From Pedobacter sp. MR2016-24 (GTDB taxonomy: Bacteria > Bacteroidota > Bacteroidia > Sphingobacteriales > Sphingobacteriaceae), in NCBI RefSeq assembly GCF_026239655.1, contig NZ_JAPIVO010000004.1, forward strand, positions 640,380 through 704,379: DNA of 64,000 nucleotides. Reading direction: 5' to 3'. The notes beneath the pieces are model-generated. The model worked only from the letters and a program-made list of their open reading frames with translations. It made no database searches and was not told where the DNA came from. Shown here one piece after another: positions 1-7,824 of this stretch. The translations under genes and the position numbers were made by a program. Every line of letters starts with the position of its first letter. Position 1 is the first letter of the stretch.

Positions 1-1636
1 TCTGCTCGTAAGGCAGTTTATCATGCGGACTCAGCGACGTATTCTGATTCTCGATAAAATACTGTGGGTTCTCGATCTTGCCAATATCATGGTAAAGCGC
101 GCCGGCTCTCACCAGCAATGAATTCCCACCAATCTTAAAGATCGCAGCTTCGGCAAGATTGGCTACCTGCAGTGAATGCTGGAAGGTTCCGGGAGCCTTG
201 AAGGCAAGCTCTCTGAGCAGTTTATTATTGGTATTGGTTAGTTCAATCAGTGCCACATCAGAAGTGATTCCAAATACCCTTTCAAATGCATAGATCAGCG
301 GATAAGCAAGTAATGACAGCAGTACACTGATCGTAAATGGTACAAAATTCATCCACTCAATTTCTTTAAACGAACCTTCGCGTAACAAGCCTATACCTAA
401 GAAACAGATAAAATAGGCAGTTAATATAAACAAGGCAGAAAGGAGCAATTGTTCTCTTTTAACCAGGTTCCTGATACTGTAGATGGCTACCATCCCTGCA
501 GATGTCTGATAGAACACAAATTCAAAACTGTTGGGTACAAAAAAACCGGCAATTAAAATTACCAGTAAATGCAGGTATAGGGCCAGCCTGGTATCAAATA
601 AGATCCTGATGATAATAGGAACGATACAGAAGGGGATATAATAAAGACTTGGCAGGTTCAGTTTGATGGCCCAGGTTAAAGTGAGCAGCATCATGGTAAT
701 CACAATCAGTAACAGGGATAATTGTCGGTTATCGGCAAAGATATCCTTTCTGAACATGTAGAGGAAGACCATAAGCAGACTCAGGATAAAACCCACCAAT
801 AAAATCTGCCCTAAATAAACCAGTTTACTGTCGCCTATCGTTTTTGTCTGCGCCTCATAAGTCTCTTTGAACGACTGTAGCTTTTGATAAACCTCATCGT
901 CAATCATATTATTTCGGGCAATAATCAGCTCACCTTTCTGCACCATACCGCGTGTGGTAGAAAGGCTGCTGATCGTATTATTCTGCACTATGGCAGTCAT
1001 TTTCTCATCAAAAACAATGTTAGGCTGTAAATGATCTTCCACCAGGTTCATCACCACTTCTTTTACTTTCAGGTTGGTGGAGGTAAAGGTCGTATTGAAG
1101 AAATCCAGTGCAGACTGTACAGTATATACATCCTGTGTACTGATCGTTTTGGAAATGTTATTGTTTAATAAGGAGATGTCGTAGAACTTTTTATCTTTCT
1201 GATGTTTTGGATCCAGTGCGATAATTCCTTTTTCGTATATCAGTTTCAGCAATCGCAGCGAGTTGTTTCTCGTCTGCAGTTTTTCATCCTCAGGGAAATT
1301 GTTACCTCTCCATTTAACGTCAAATTCATTCAGATAAGCTTCTTCGATATTACTGTATAACTCGGCATCATACCGGTAGATAGGCAATACGTTCTCCAGG
1401 GCTTCTGCTTTATCGGTGCTAACCTGTGGATTGGTTTTTAAGATGGCAAAACTGAAAGGCGAAACGAGATCTTTACTTAGCCATACTTTTCCCTTCTGAA
1501 ACTCATACCTGAAGCGGGGCTGCTTAGGTAAAAACAGGGTAATGATAAATACGGTGAGGAGCATCATAATATATTTGATATTAGATGAATACTTCCTGTA
1601 AAGTATTTTATGAGAGTTCTTATTGATTTTAGCCAA
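1..1636 (-). CDS. 7TM-HD family phosphodiesterase (YqfF/PgpH-like), 3' part missing
   Basis: The reverse strand reads continuously from a TTG at 1636 (LAKINKNSHKILYRKY...) to the window edge, so the C-terminal end is missing. Near the N-terminus is one membrane segment (about residues 22-35), followed by a long extracytoplasmic region, then a hydrophobic multi-helix block (about 250-800 in window coordinates), then the HD domain with GTFQHSLQVANLAE and the metal-binding HDIGK motif (codons near 90-105). This order matches the 7TMR-HDED / 7TM / HD architecture of PgpH, which hydrolyses c-di-AMP in Firmicutes; the substrate here is inferred. No ATG is available near the start, so TTG (or a slightly upstream ATT) is the best guess. 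It is divergent from the response regulator that follows. c-di-AMP often controls potassium transport, which is notable given the ion transporters nearby. Confidence 0.85.
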   Translation of the reverse strand, partial: MAKINKNSHKILYRKYSSNIKYIMMLLTVFIITLFLPKQPRFRYEFQKGKVWLSKDLVSPFSFAILKTNPQVSTDKAEALENVLPIYRYDAELYSNIEEAYLNEFDVKWRGNNFPEDEKLQTRNNSLRLLKLIYEKGIIALDPKHQKDKKFYDISLLNNNISKTISTQDVYTVQSALDFFNTTFTSTNLKVKEVVMNLVEDHLQPNIVFDEKMTAIVQNNTISSLSTTRGMVQKGELIIARNNMIDDEVYQKLQSFKETYEAQTKTIGDSKLVYLGQILLVGFILSLLMVFLYMFRKDIFADNRQLSLLLIVITMMLLTLTWAIKLNLPSLYYIPFCIVPIIIRILFDTRLALYLHLLVILIAGFFVPNSFEFVFYQTSAGMVAIYSIRNLVKREQLLLSALFILTAYFICFLGIGLLREGSFKEIEWMNFVPFTISVLLSLLAYPLIYAFERVFGITSDVALIELTNTNNKLLRELAFKAPGTFQHSLQVANLAEAAIFKIGGNSLLVRAGALYHDIGKIENPQYFIENQNTSLSPHDKLPYEQ

Positions 1637-1842
1637 AATAATGAAGATTGATATTATTCAAGGATAATTTTTACAGACGGACTGGCTCAAATAACAGCAG
1701 CAAGCCATCAATAATGGTAAAAGTACGCAATATCACAAAGAAACGGGAGCGATTTGTTTAATTCACCTTCAGCACATAAATATTGTTTAACAATTTTAAA
1801 TGTATCTCTGTCTTTATTTTTAATTTTAGCCAAAATTTAACC

Positions 1843-3174
1843 ATGCAGCAAAGTGTCCTGATAATAGATGATGAGAAAAAATTATGCAGCCTGCTGGCGA
1901 GAATAATTGAACTGGAGGGATTCACTGTTTTTCAGGCGAATACAGGCAAAGAAGGCCTGAAGACCCTTGCTGCACAGGATATTTTTGTCGTGATCAGTGA
2001 TGTAAAACTCCCGGACGTAAACGGGGTAGAGCTGGTGAAAGAGATCAAACAGCTCAAACCTTATGTGGAAGTGATCAACCTGACCGCTTTCGGAACAATT
2101 CAGGATGGTGTCAAAGCGATGAGGAATGGCGCGTTCGATTATATTACGAAGGGTGATGATAATGATAAGATTATTCCATTGGTGTATAAGGCAATGGATA
2201 AGGCTGTTTTACAATACCGTGTGTATGAGCTGGAAAGCAAAATCCAGAAGCAATATGATTTTACGGCTATCTTGGGAGAGTCTAAGGCTATCTTGCAATC
2301 GGTAGACCTGGCCCGGAAGGTGGCACCTACAGATACCACGGTGCTTTTACTGGGGGAAACGGGAACGGGTAAAGAAGTTTTTGCGCAGGCAATCCATTAT
2401 GAAAGTCTGCGTAAGTCGAAACCTTTTGTAGCATTAAATTGCAGCGGCTTTAACCCTGATCTGTTGGAAAGCGAGTTATTTGGTTATAAACAAGGAGCAT
2501 TTACAGGCGCGCAGAAAGATAAAAAAGGACTGATGCAGGAAGCAAATGAAGGGACACTTTTTCTGGATGAAATTGGGGAGATGAACCTTGACCTGCAGGC
2601 AAAATTACTTAGGGTGCTGGAAAATCAGACTTTCATTAAGGTCGGGGATACCCAGAAAACCAAAGTAAATGTGCGGATTGTGGCTGCAACGAACCGCGAC
2701 CTGCAAAAGGAAGCCGAAGAAGGACGTTTCAGGCTGGACCTGTTTTACCGTTTGTCTGTTTTTTCTATTGAACTTCCTTCTTTAAATGAGCGCAAGGCGG
2801 ATATCCTGCTGATCGCTAAACATTATCTGAAGCAATTTGCGAATAAGGTGAATAAGCCGGCCATGACGATGGATGCAGAATTTATCTCCCTTTTACAGCA
2901 GCACAGCTGGAAGGGGAATATCAGGGAGCTCAAAAATGTCATTGAAAGGGTAGTGATACTGGCAGACGGAAACGTATTGAATGCAGCTTTGCTTCCTTAT
3001 GAATTTCATCAGGATATGCGGGCGGGCGACAATATGAAGATGGAAACTGTAGAGCGAATGCATATCATAAAAGTATTAAAGTATACGGGTAACAATAAGA
3101 CAGAAACATCCAGGTTACTGGGAATAGGACTGACCACTTTATACCGTAAACTGGAAGAATATCATATCTCTTAA
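1843..3174 (+). CDS. sigma-54-dependent response regulator, NtrC family
   Basis: A 443-residue protein with an N-terminal receiver domain (acidic pair D9/D10, phosphoacceptor D53 in ISDVKLPD), an AAA+ sigma-54 activation domain with Walker A GETGTGKE at 171-178, the GAFTGA sigma-54 contact loop at 218-223, Walker B GTLFLDEIGE near 237-246, and a C-terminal Fis-type helix-turn-helix (NNKTETSRLLGIGLTTLYRKL). It should activate RNA polymerase-sigma54 when phosphorylated. I chose ATG 1843 (MQQSVLIIDDEKK) because homologous receivers begin there; a longer frame to 1783 adds 20 atypical residues. No histidine kinase lies beside it, so it is an orphan here. It precedes the aldehyde oxidoreductase operon by about 100 bp on the same strand, but I see no -24/-12 site in that gap. 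Confidence 0.93.
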   Translation: MQQSVLIIDDEKKLCSLLARIIELEGFTVFQANTGKEGLKTLAAQDIFVVISDVKLPDVNGVELVKEIKQLKPYVEVINLTAFGTIQDGVKAMRNGAFDYITKGDDNDKIIPLVYKAMDKAVLQYRVYELESKIQKQYDFTAILGESKAILQSVDLARKVAPTDTTVLLLGETGTGKEVFAQAIHYESLRKSKPFVALNCSGFNPDLLESELFGYKQGAFTGAQKDKKGLMQEANEGTLFLDEIGEMNLDLQAKLLRVLENQTFIKVGDTQKTKVNVRIVAATNRDLQKEAEEGRFRLDLFYRLSVFSIELPSLNERKADILLIAKHYLKQFANKVNKPAMTMDAEFISLLQQHSWKGNIRELKNVIERVVILADGNVLNAALLPYEFHQDMRAGDNMKMETVERMHIIKVLKYTGNNKTETSRLLGIGLTTLYRKLEEYHIS

Positions 3175-3216
3175 ATTGGACTGATTCTATACTAGGTTTT
3201 TGAACCTTTGAAGGCG

Positions 3217-3246
3217 CCTAATTTCAAACAAAAGCCCGAAATTAGG
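3217..3246. promoter_or_regulatory. Inverted repeat upstream of the aldehyde oxidoreductase operon
   Basis: CCTAATTTC (3217-3225) and GAAATTAGG (3238-3246) form a perfect 9-bp inverted repeat with a 12-nt spacer; G-U pairs could extend it to 12 bp. It lies 27 bp before the first operon ATG. It could be an operator or a leader hairpin; no U-tract follows, so it is a poor terminator for the preceding regulator. Confidence 0.45.
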
Positions 3247-3273
3247 TGTTAGAAAAGCGATATTCAAGAATTT

Positions 3274-3903
3274 ATGATAGAAAATAAGTCACAGGAAGAG
3301 CAGGGGATAAAGGGGAATTCGCGTCGCGATTTCTTAAAGAAATCTTCTGTAATTACAGCTATAGCACTTACGCCTGCAGCAGCTGTAAAGGCATCTGACC
3401 TTAAGTTGGACGAGAGATTCTCGGATGCATTAGAGCAGCAGTCGCTCAGCATTGAAATTAATGGTCAGCAACATGAGCTGAAAGTCGAGCCCAGACTTAC
3501 ATTACTTGATTTATTAAGGGAGCGCTTAAAACTGACGGGTACCAAAAAAGGTTGCGATCAGGGTCAGTGTGGTGCCTGCACGGTACATATTGACGGGGTA
3601 AGGACTAATTCCTGCCTTACGCTTGCCATCATGCATGATGGCGCCAAAATCACTACCATTGAGGGCTTGTCAAATGGAACCCGGTTGCATCCGATGCAGG
3701 AAGCTTTCATCAAACATGATGGTTTTCAATGTGGTTACTGTACACCAGGACAAATCATGTCTGCCGTAGCCTGCATCAATGAAGGACATGCCAATTCAGA
3801 AACTGAAATCAGGGAGTTTATGAGCGGCAATATCTGCCGATGCGGTGCTTATGCCAATATTGTAAACGCTATTCAGGAAGTTAAAGCAGGAGGAAAAATA
3901 TGA
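3274..3903 (+). CDS. paoA: Tat-exported [2Fe-2S] subunit of aldehyde oxidoreductase
   Basis: The 209-residue small subunit of a xanthine oxidase-family molybdoenzyme. The N-terminus carries a twin-arginine signal (SRRDFLKK, residues 16-23, followed by an Ala-rich hydrophobic stretch), so the enzyme works in the periplasm. The plant-type ferredoxin domain has C94, C99, C102 and C114; the second all-helical [2Fe-2S] domain has C153, C156, C188 and C190 (CGYCTPGQ, GNICRCGAY). It passes electrons from the molybdenum centre to FAD. The stop overlaps the start of the FAD subunit (ATGA). The arrangement of three subunits, a Tat signal on the small one and an Fe-S binding FAD subunit matches E. coli PaoABC (YagTSR), which oxidises aromatic aldehydes; the substrate here is inferred. 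Confidence 0.92.
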   Translation: MIENKSQEEQGIKGNSRRDFLKKSSVITAIALTPAAAVKASDLKLDERFSDALEQQSLSIEINGQQHELKVEPRLTLLDLLRERLKLTGTKKGCDQGQCGACTVHIDGVRTNSCLTLAIMHDGAKITTIEGLSNGTRLHPMQEAFIKHDGFQCGYCTPGQIMSAVACINEGHANSETEIREFMSGNICRCGAYANIVNAIQEVKAGGKI

Positions 3904-4886
3904 ACAATTTCCAGTATACGAGAGTAAAGAGTCCTGCAACAGCTATTACAGAGCTGTCAAAGAATCCTGCAGCTAAATTGCTGGCAGGCGGAACAAACCT
4001 GATCGACCTGATGAAATACGGCGTCATGTCGCCAGACAAACTGGTAGATATTAACCGTCTCGAATTCAGCGATATCAAAAGAGGACAAGGAACATTACAT
4101 ATAGGTTCAATGGTGAGAAATAGTGTGGCAGCTGCGGATGCGACAGTGCTGGAGTATCAGCCATTGTTATCACAGGCCATGTTAGCGGGTGCTTCTGCCC
4201 AGTTAAGGAACAAGGCTTCTATGGGCGGCAATTTATTGCAGCGTACCAGGTGTCCGTATTTTTATGACATCACCGCGGACTGTAACAAAAGAGCGCCCGG
4301 AACAGGATGCAGTGCACTGGAAGGTTTCAACCGCATGCATGCGATATTTGGTGCAAGCTCTTCTTGTATCGCTGTGAATCCGAGTGATATGAATGTAGCC
4401 CTGGTGGCGCTTGATGCCGTAGTACAGGTATCGGGTCCAAAAGGCAACAGAAGTATCATGATGGCAGATTTCCACCGCTTACCGGGAACGCATCCTGAAC
4501 TGGACAGCACGCTGGATAAAAAAGAAATCATCACAGGAATCGTCATTCCTGATAATGCCTTTGCGAAGCATACAACTTATCTGAAAGTGCGGGACCGTGC
4601 CTCTTATGCTTTTGCATTGATCTCTGTAGCGGCGGCACTGGAGATGGACGGTTCAACGATTAAGGATTTGCGATTAGCAATGGGCGGTGTGGCACATAAA
4701 CCATGGCGACTAACGGAGGCGGAGAACTTTTTGAAAGGTAAAACGGCTTCTGTAGCAAATTTCAAACTAGCTGCGGAATTAGCAATGAAAGGGGCTAAAT
4801 CTTATGGTCATAATGACTTTAAGCTCAAACTAGCGCCAAACTCAATTATCCAGGCATTAAAAACAGCTTCAGGCGTAAAAGCATAA
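3900..4886 (+). CDS. paoB: FAD-binding subunit of aldehyde oxidoreductase
   Basis: A 328-residue FAD-binding subunit. The flavin-binding segment AKLLAGGTNLIDLMKYG lies near residue 25 and is followed by the typical AQLRNKASMGGNLLQRTRCPYF region. Cysteines in TRCPYF, ADCNKRAPGTGC and SSSCIAVNPSD (about residues 115-160) correspond to the extra [4Fe-4S] insertion known in PaoB-type subunits and absent from ordinary xanthine dehydrogenase FAD domains. It has no signal peptide and would be carried to the periplasm by the Tat-bearing partner. Translation is probably coupled: the ATG overlaps the preceding TGA by four bases, with GGAGG just upstream. Confidence 0.92.
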   Translation: MNNFQYTRVKSPATAITELSKNPAAKLLAGGTNLIDLMKYGVMSPDKLVDINRLEFSDIKRGQGTLHIGSMVRNSVAAADATVLEYQPLLSQAMLAGASAQLRNKASMGGNLLQRTRCPYFYDITADCNKRAPGTGCSALEGFNRMHAIFGASSSCIAVNPSDMNVALVALDAVVQVSGPKGNRSIMMADFHRLPGTHPELDSTLDKKEIITGIVIPDNAFAKHTTYLKVRDRASYAFALISVAAALEMDGSTIKDLRLAMGGVAHKPWRLTEAENFLKGKTASVANFKLAAELAMKGAKSYGHNDFKLKLAPNSIIQALKTASGVKA

Positions 4887-4889
4887 ATT

Positions 4890-7124
4890 ATGGCAAAGAA
4901 ATATTTAGACAATGCTGATATGGCCAGAGCAATCAGCAGGGTAGACGGAAGAGCGAAAGTGATGGGGGCCGCCAAATATGCTGCAGAAGTACAATTGCCG
5001 GATCTGACTTATGCTGTACTGGTAGAAAGCAGCATCGGGCAGGGTACGATTACCAGCCTGGATACTAAAAAAGCAGAATGGGCACCGGGCGTAATCTCGG
5101 TTATCTCACATTTAAATACGCCGGGTGTGCCGGAATATAAACTGGAAAACCAGGACGTGATCCAGAAACAGCTGCGGGTTTTTGATGACGCTAATATCTA
5201 TTTTAATGGTCAGCCTATAGCGGTTGTCATCGCAGATACACTGGAAAGAGCACAATATGGTGCGTCACTGGTCAAGGCGACTTACAAAAAAGAAAATCAC
5301 CTGACTAACCTGGAGTCAAACTTATCAAGGGCTGCAGTGCCTAAAAAGGCGAAGGCAGATCCTAAAGGTTTTACGTCAGATTTCATCCGCGGTAAAGCGG
5401 GTGCCTATAAAGACGCAGCAGTACAGGTAGAAGAAGAATATATTCAGCCATCTGAGGTACACCACCCGATGGAACTGCACTCCATCATTGCGAACTGGGA
5501 AGCAGCGGATAAACTGACGCTGGTAGATAAAACGCAGGGATCTCAGCAAACTGCTGCCAGTATCTCGAAGTCTTTCCAGTTGCCTGTCGAAAATGTAAAA
5601 GTACTGGCTACCTATGTAGGAGGTGCTTTTGGTTCTGCTTTACGCGTATGGCCGCATGAGATTGTAGCTATTCTTGCTGCGAAGAAGGTACAGAAACCGG
5701 TCAAACTGGTACTGAGCAGAAACCAGATGTCATACATGGTAGGTTACCGTCCGCATACCTTGCAGAAGGTGGCACTGGGTGCATCGAAGGATGGTAAACT
5801 GGTAGGGATCTCGCATGAGTCTTACGGAAAAACGTCTATGTATGAAGAGTTTACGGAGAACGTGCTGCAGATGACCCGAATGATGTATGATGTGCCCAAT
5901 ATTGATACAAAATACAGGATTGTCCCATTGAATGTAAGCACGCCTGCGCCGATGCGTGGTCCGGGAGAAGCCACAGGTTCTTTTGCGCTGGAATGTGCAA
6001 TGGATGAACTTTCTTATAAGCTGAATATTGATCCGGTTGAACTCCGACTGATTAATTATGCTGCAGAAGATCCTGATAAAAAAATGGCCTGGTCAAGCAA
6101 CTACCTGAAAGAATGTTATCGACTGGGTGCTGAAAAAATCGGATGGAACAAGCGTAAAGCTGAAGCAGGAACGGTACAGGACGGAGAATGGAAAGTGGGA
6201 TATGGCGTAGCGACAGGTACTTTTGGTGCTTTCAGGAGTGCTGCGACAGTTAAAGCTACTTATAAAGCAGATGGCTCGCTTTTATTACAGTCGGCCATTG
6301 CCGATATCGGTCCGGGTACAGCGACAGCCATGACAGCTATTGCTGCGGAAAATCTGGGTATCCCTCCGGAAAAAATCGTTTTTCAGCTGGGTAATTCAAC
6401 TTTCCCTAAAGCACCTATGCAGGGCGGATCAAACTCACTGGCGACTGTTGGATCTGCTACGGTAGCGGTATGTACCAACCTGAAAGTGGAGCTTGCGAAA
6501 TTGGCTGCGCAGCAAAAATCAGGATGGAATAATGCTGTACCAGACCATGTAAAGATCAGCGGTGCAGACCTGGTCAACAGTGATGAGACAAGTGCGAAGG
6601 TAAGCCTAGCCTCCCTGTTTAGTCAGTCCGGGCAATTGGAAATGGTAATTAGCGGCAGTGCGGCACAGGGTGATGAAAAAAACAAGTATTCGTTTTATTC
6701 TTATTCTGTCCATTTTATTGAAGCGCATGTGCATGAATTAACAGGTGTGGTACGTATTAAAAATGCGGTATCTGTAGTGGATTGCGGCACAGTAGTGAGT
6801 CCGAAGACAGCCAGGAGTCAGCTCATGGGCGGTATCGTTGGTGGTATCGGCATGGCTTTAATGGAAGAGGCAGTGATAGACGACAGGACAGGACGTACGG
6901 TAAACGCGAGTTTTGGCGATTACCATGTACCTGTAAATGCAGATATCCCTCAAATGGAAATGTTATTTGTAAACGAACGTGATGAACATCTGAACCCGAT
7001 GGGTTCGAAAGGATTGGGGGAAGTAGTGATTATCGGTGTGGCTCCGGCAGTAGCCAATGCAGTATACAACGCAACGGGTATCCGTGTGAGGCATTTGCCA
7101 ATTACACCTGATAAACTGATATAA
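4890..7124 (+). CDS. paoC: molybdopterin-binding subunit of aldehyde oxidoreductase
   Basis: The 744-residue catalytic subunit of the xanthine oxidase family. The N-terminal a/b hammerhead domain (GRAKVMGAAKYAAEV) is followed by the Mo-binding domains: GGAFGSALRVWPHE, the MRGPGEATGSFALE segment, and the C-terminal GSKGLGE whose glutamate (about E711) is the catalytic base of the family. The 3-bp gap to the FAD subunit shows one operon. PaoC-type enzymes carry molybdopterin cytosine dinucleotide and need an XdhC/PaoD chaperone; no chaperone or cofactor gene is in the window, so these must lie elsewhere. The operon ends with a hairpin terminator about 60 bp later. Confidence 0.93.
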   Translation: MAKKYLDNADMARAISRVDGRAKVMGAAKYAAEVQLPDLTYAVLVESSIGQGTITSLDTKKAEWAPGVISVISHLNTPGVPEYKLENQDVIQKQLRVFDDANIYFNGQPIAVVIADTLERAQYGASLVKATYKKENHLTNLESNLSRAAVPKKAKADPKGFTSDFIRGKAGAYKDAAVQVEEEYIQPSEVHHPMELHSIIANWEAADKLTLVDKTQGSQQTAASISKSFQLPVENVKVLATYVGGAFGSALRVWPHEIVAILAAKKVQKPVKLVLSRNQMSYMVGYRPHTLQKVALGASKDGKLVGISHESYGKTSMYEEFTENVLQMTRMMYDVPNIDTKYRIVPLNVSTPAPMRGPGEATGSFALECAMDELSYKLNIDPVELRLINYAAEDPDKKMAWSSNYLKECYRLGAEKIGWNKRKAEAGTVQDGEWKVGYGVATGTFGAFRSAATVKATYKADGSLLLQSAIADIGPGTATAMTAIAAENLGIPPEKIVFQLGNSTFPKAPMQGGSNSLATVGSATVAVCTNLKVELAKLAAQQKSGWNNAVPDHVKISGADLVNSDETSAKVSLASLFSQSGQLEMVISGSAAQGDEKNKYSFYSYSVHFIEAHVHELTGVVRIKNAVSVVDCGTVVSPKTARSQLMGGIVGGIGMALMEEAVIDDRTGRTVNASFGDYHVPVNADIPQMEMLFVNERDEHLNPMGSKGLGEVVIIGVAPAVANAVYNATGIRVRHLPITPDKLI

Positions 7125-7185
7125 TGAAGTGCTGTGGTGATCATCGATAGTTATCAGATGATCCCGAAAGGTGATTAAATGATTT

Positions 7186-7219
7186 AGCGTCCTGTGTTTC
7201 TTCACGGGACGCTTTTTTA
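7186..7219 (+). terminator. Rho-independent terminator of the aldehyde oxidoreductase operon
   Basis: AGCGTCC (7186-7192) pairs with GGACGCT (7207-7213), followed by a run of six T. It sits about 60 bp after the stop of the molybdenum subunit and before the DinB gene. Confidence 0.8.
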
Positions 7220-7245
7220 TTATCTTCGGATCTTAATTATTGTAA

Positions 7246-7785
7246 ATGGATAGTCTTCAGGAATCATATGCCTACCCGATCGGGAAATGCAAATTAGAGG
7301 CAAATTACACACCGAAATTGGTTTCCAAATGGATAGGGGCTATAGCTTCTGTTACTTTGCTGTTGGATCATTGTATTGAAAATTTGGATGAGACACAGCT
7401 GAATACACCCTACAGGGATGGTGGATGGACAGTGAACCAGGTGATTCATCATATTGCAGATAGTCATATGAACGCTTATATAAGAACGAAACTGGCCTTA
7501 ACAGAAGACCGGCCTGCTATTAAGCCTTATGAAGAGAAATTATGGGCAGAATTACCTGATGTGACGGATGTACCGGTGAATGTATCTGTTACATTAATCC
7601 ATGCCCTGCACCGGCGATGGGTTTCCCTTTTAAGTCAGCTTACTGAAGAGGACTGGAAGAAGGAATATTATCACCCTGCAGATCAGAATTATGTACCGCT
7701 CTGGCAAATGGTTAATCTCTATAGCTGGCATGGCAGGCATCATGTGGAGCAGATCATGTCACTACGCAAACGGATGAACTGGTAA
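7246..7785 (+). CDS. DinB/YfiT family putative metal-dependent hydrolase or thiol transferase
   Basis: The 179 residues match the YfiT/BstA branch of the DinB superfamily: N-terminal YPIGK, the first metal-site segment HHIADSHMNAYIR (about residues 66-78) and the C-terminal WHGRHHVEQIMSLR. Conserved histidines in these two blocks would hold a divalent metal in a four-helix bundle. In Bacillus the family transfers bacillithiol to electrophiles; whether this organism uses bacillithiol cannot be told from the window. It stands alone between a terminator and the convergent antiporter gene. Confidence 0.85.
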   Translation: MDSLQESYAYPIGKCKLEANYTPKLVSKWIGAIASVTLLLDHCIENLDETQLNTPYRDGGWTVNQVIHHIADSHMNAYIRTKLALTEDRPAIKPYEEKLWAELPDVTDVPVNVSVTLIHALHRRWVSLLSQLTEEDWKKEYYHPADQNYVPLWQMVNLYSWHGRHHVEQIMSLRKRMNW

Positions 7786-7824
7786 GGCCATGAACCTCGT
7801 TTCAGCAGTAGACCATCACTTCGC

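Noticed and set aside
3175..3273. Possible sigma-54 promoter before the aldehyde oxidoreductase operon
   Set aside because: No TGGCAC-N5-TTGC-like sequence could be found in the gap.
4233..4546. Reverse frames inside the FAD subunit
   Set aside because: Shadows of a well-supported gene.
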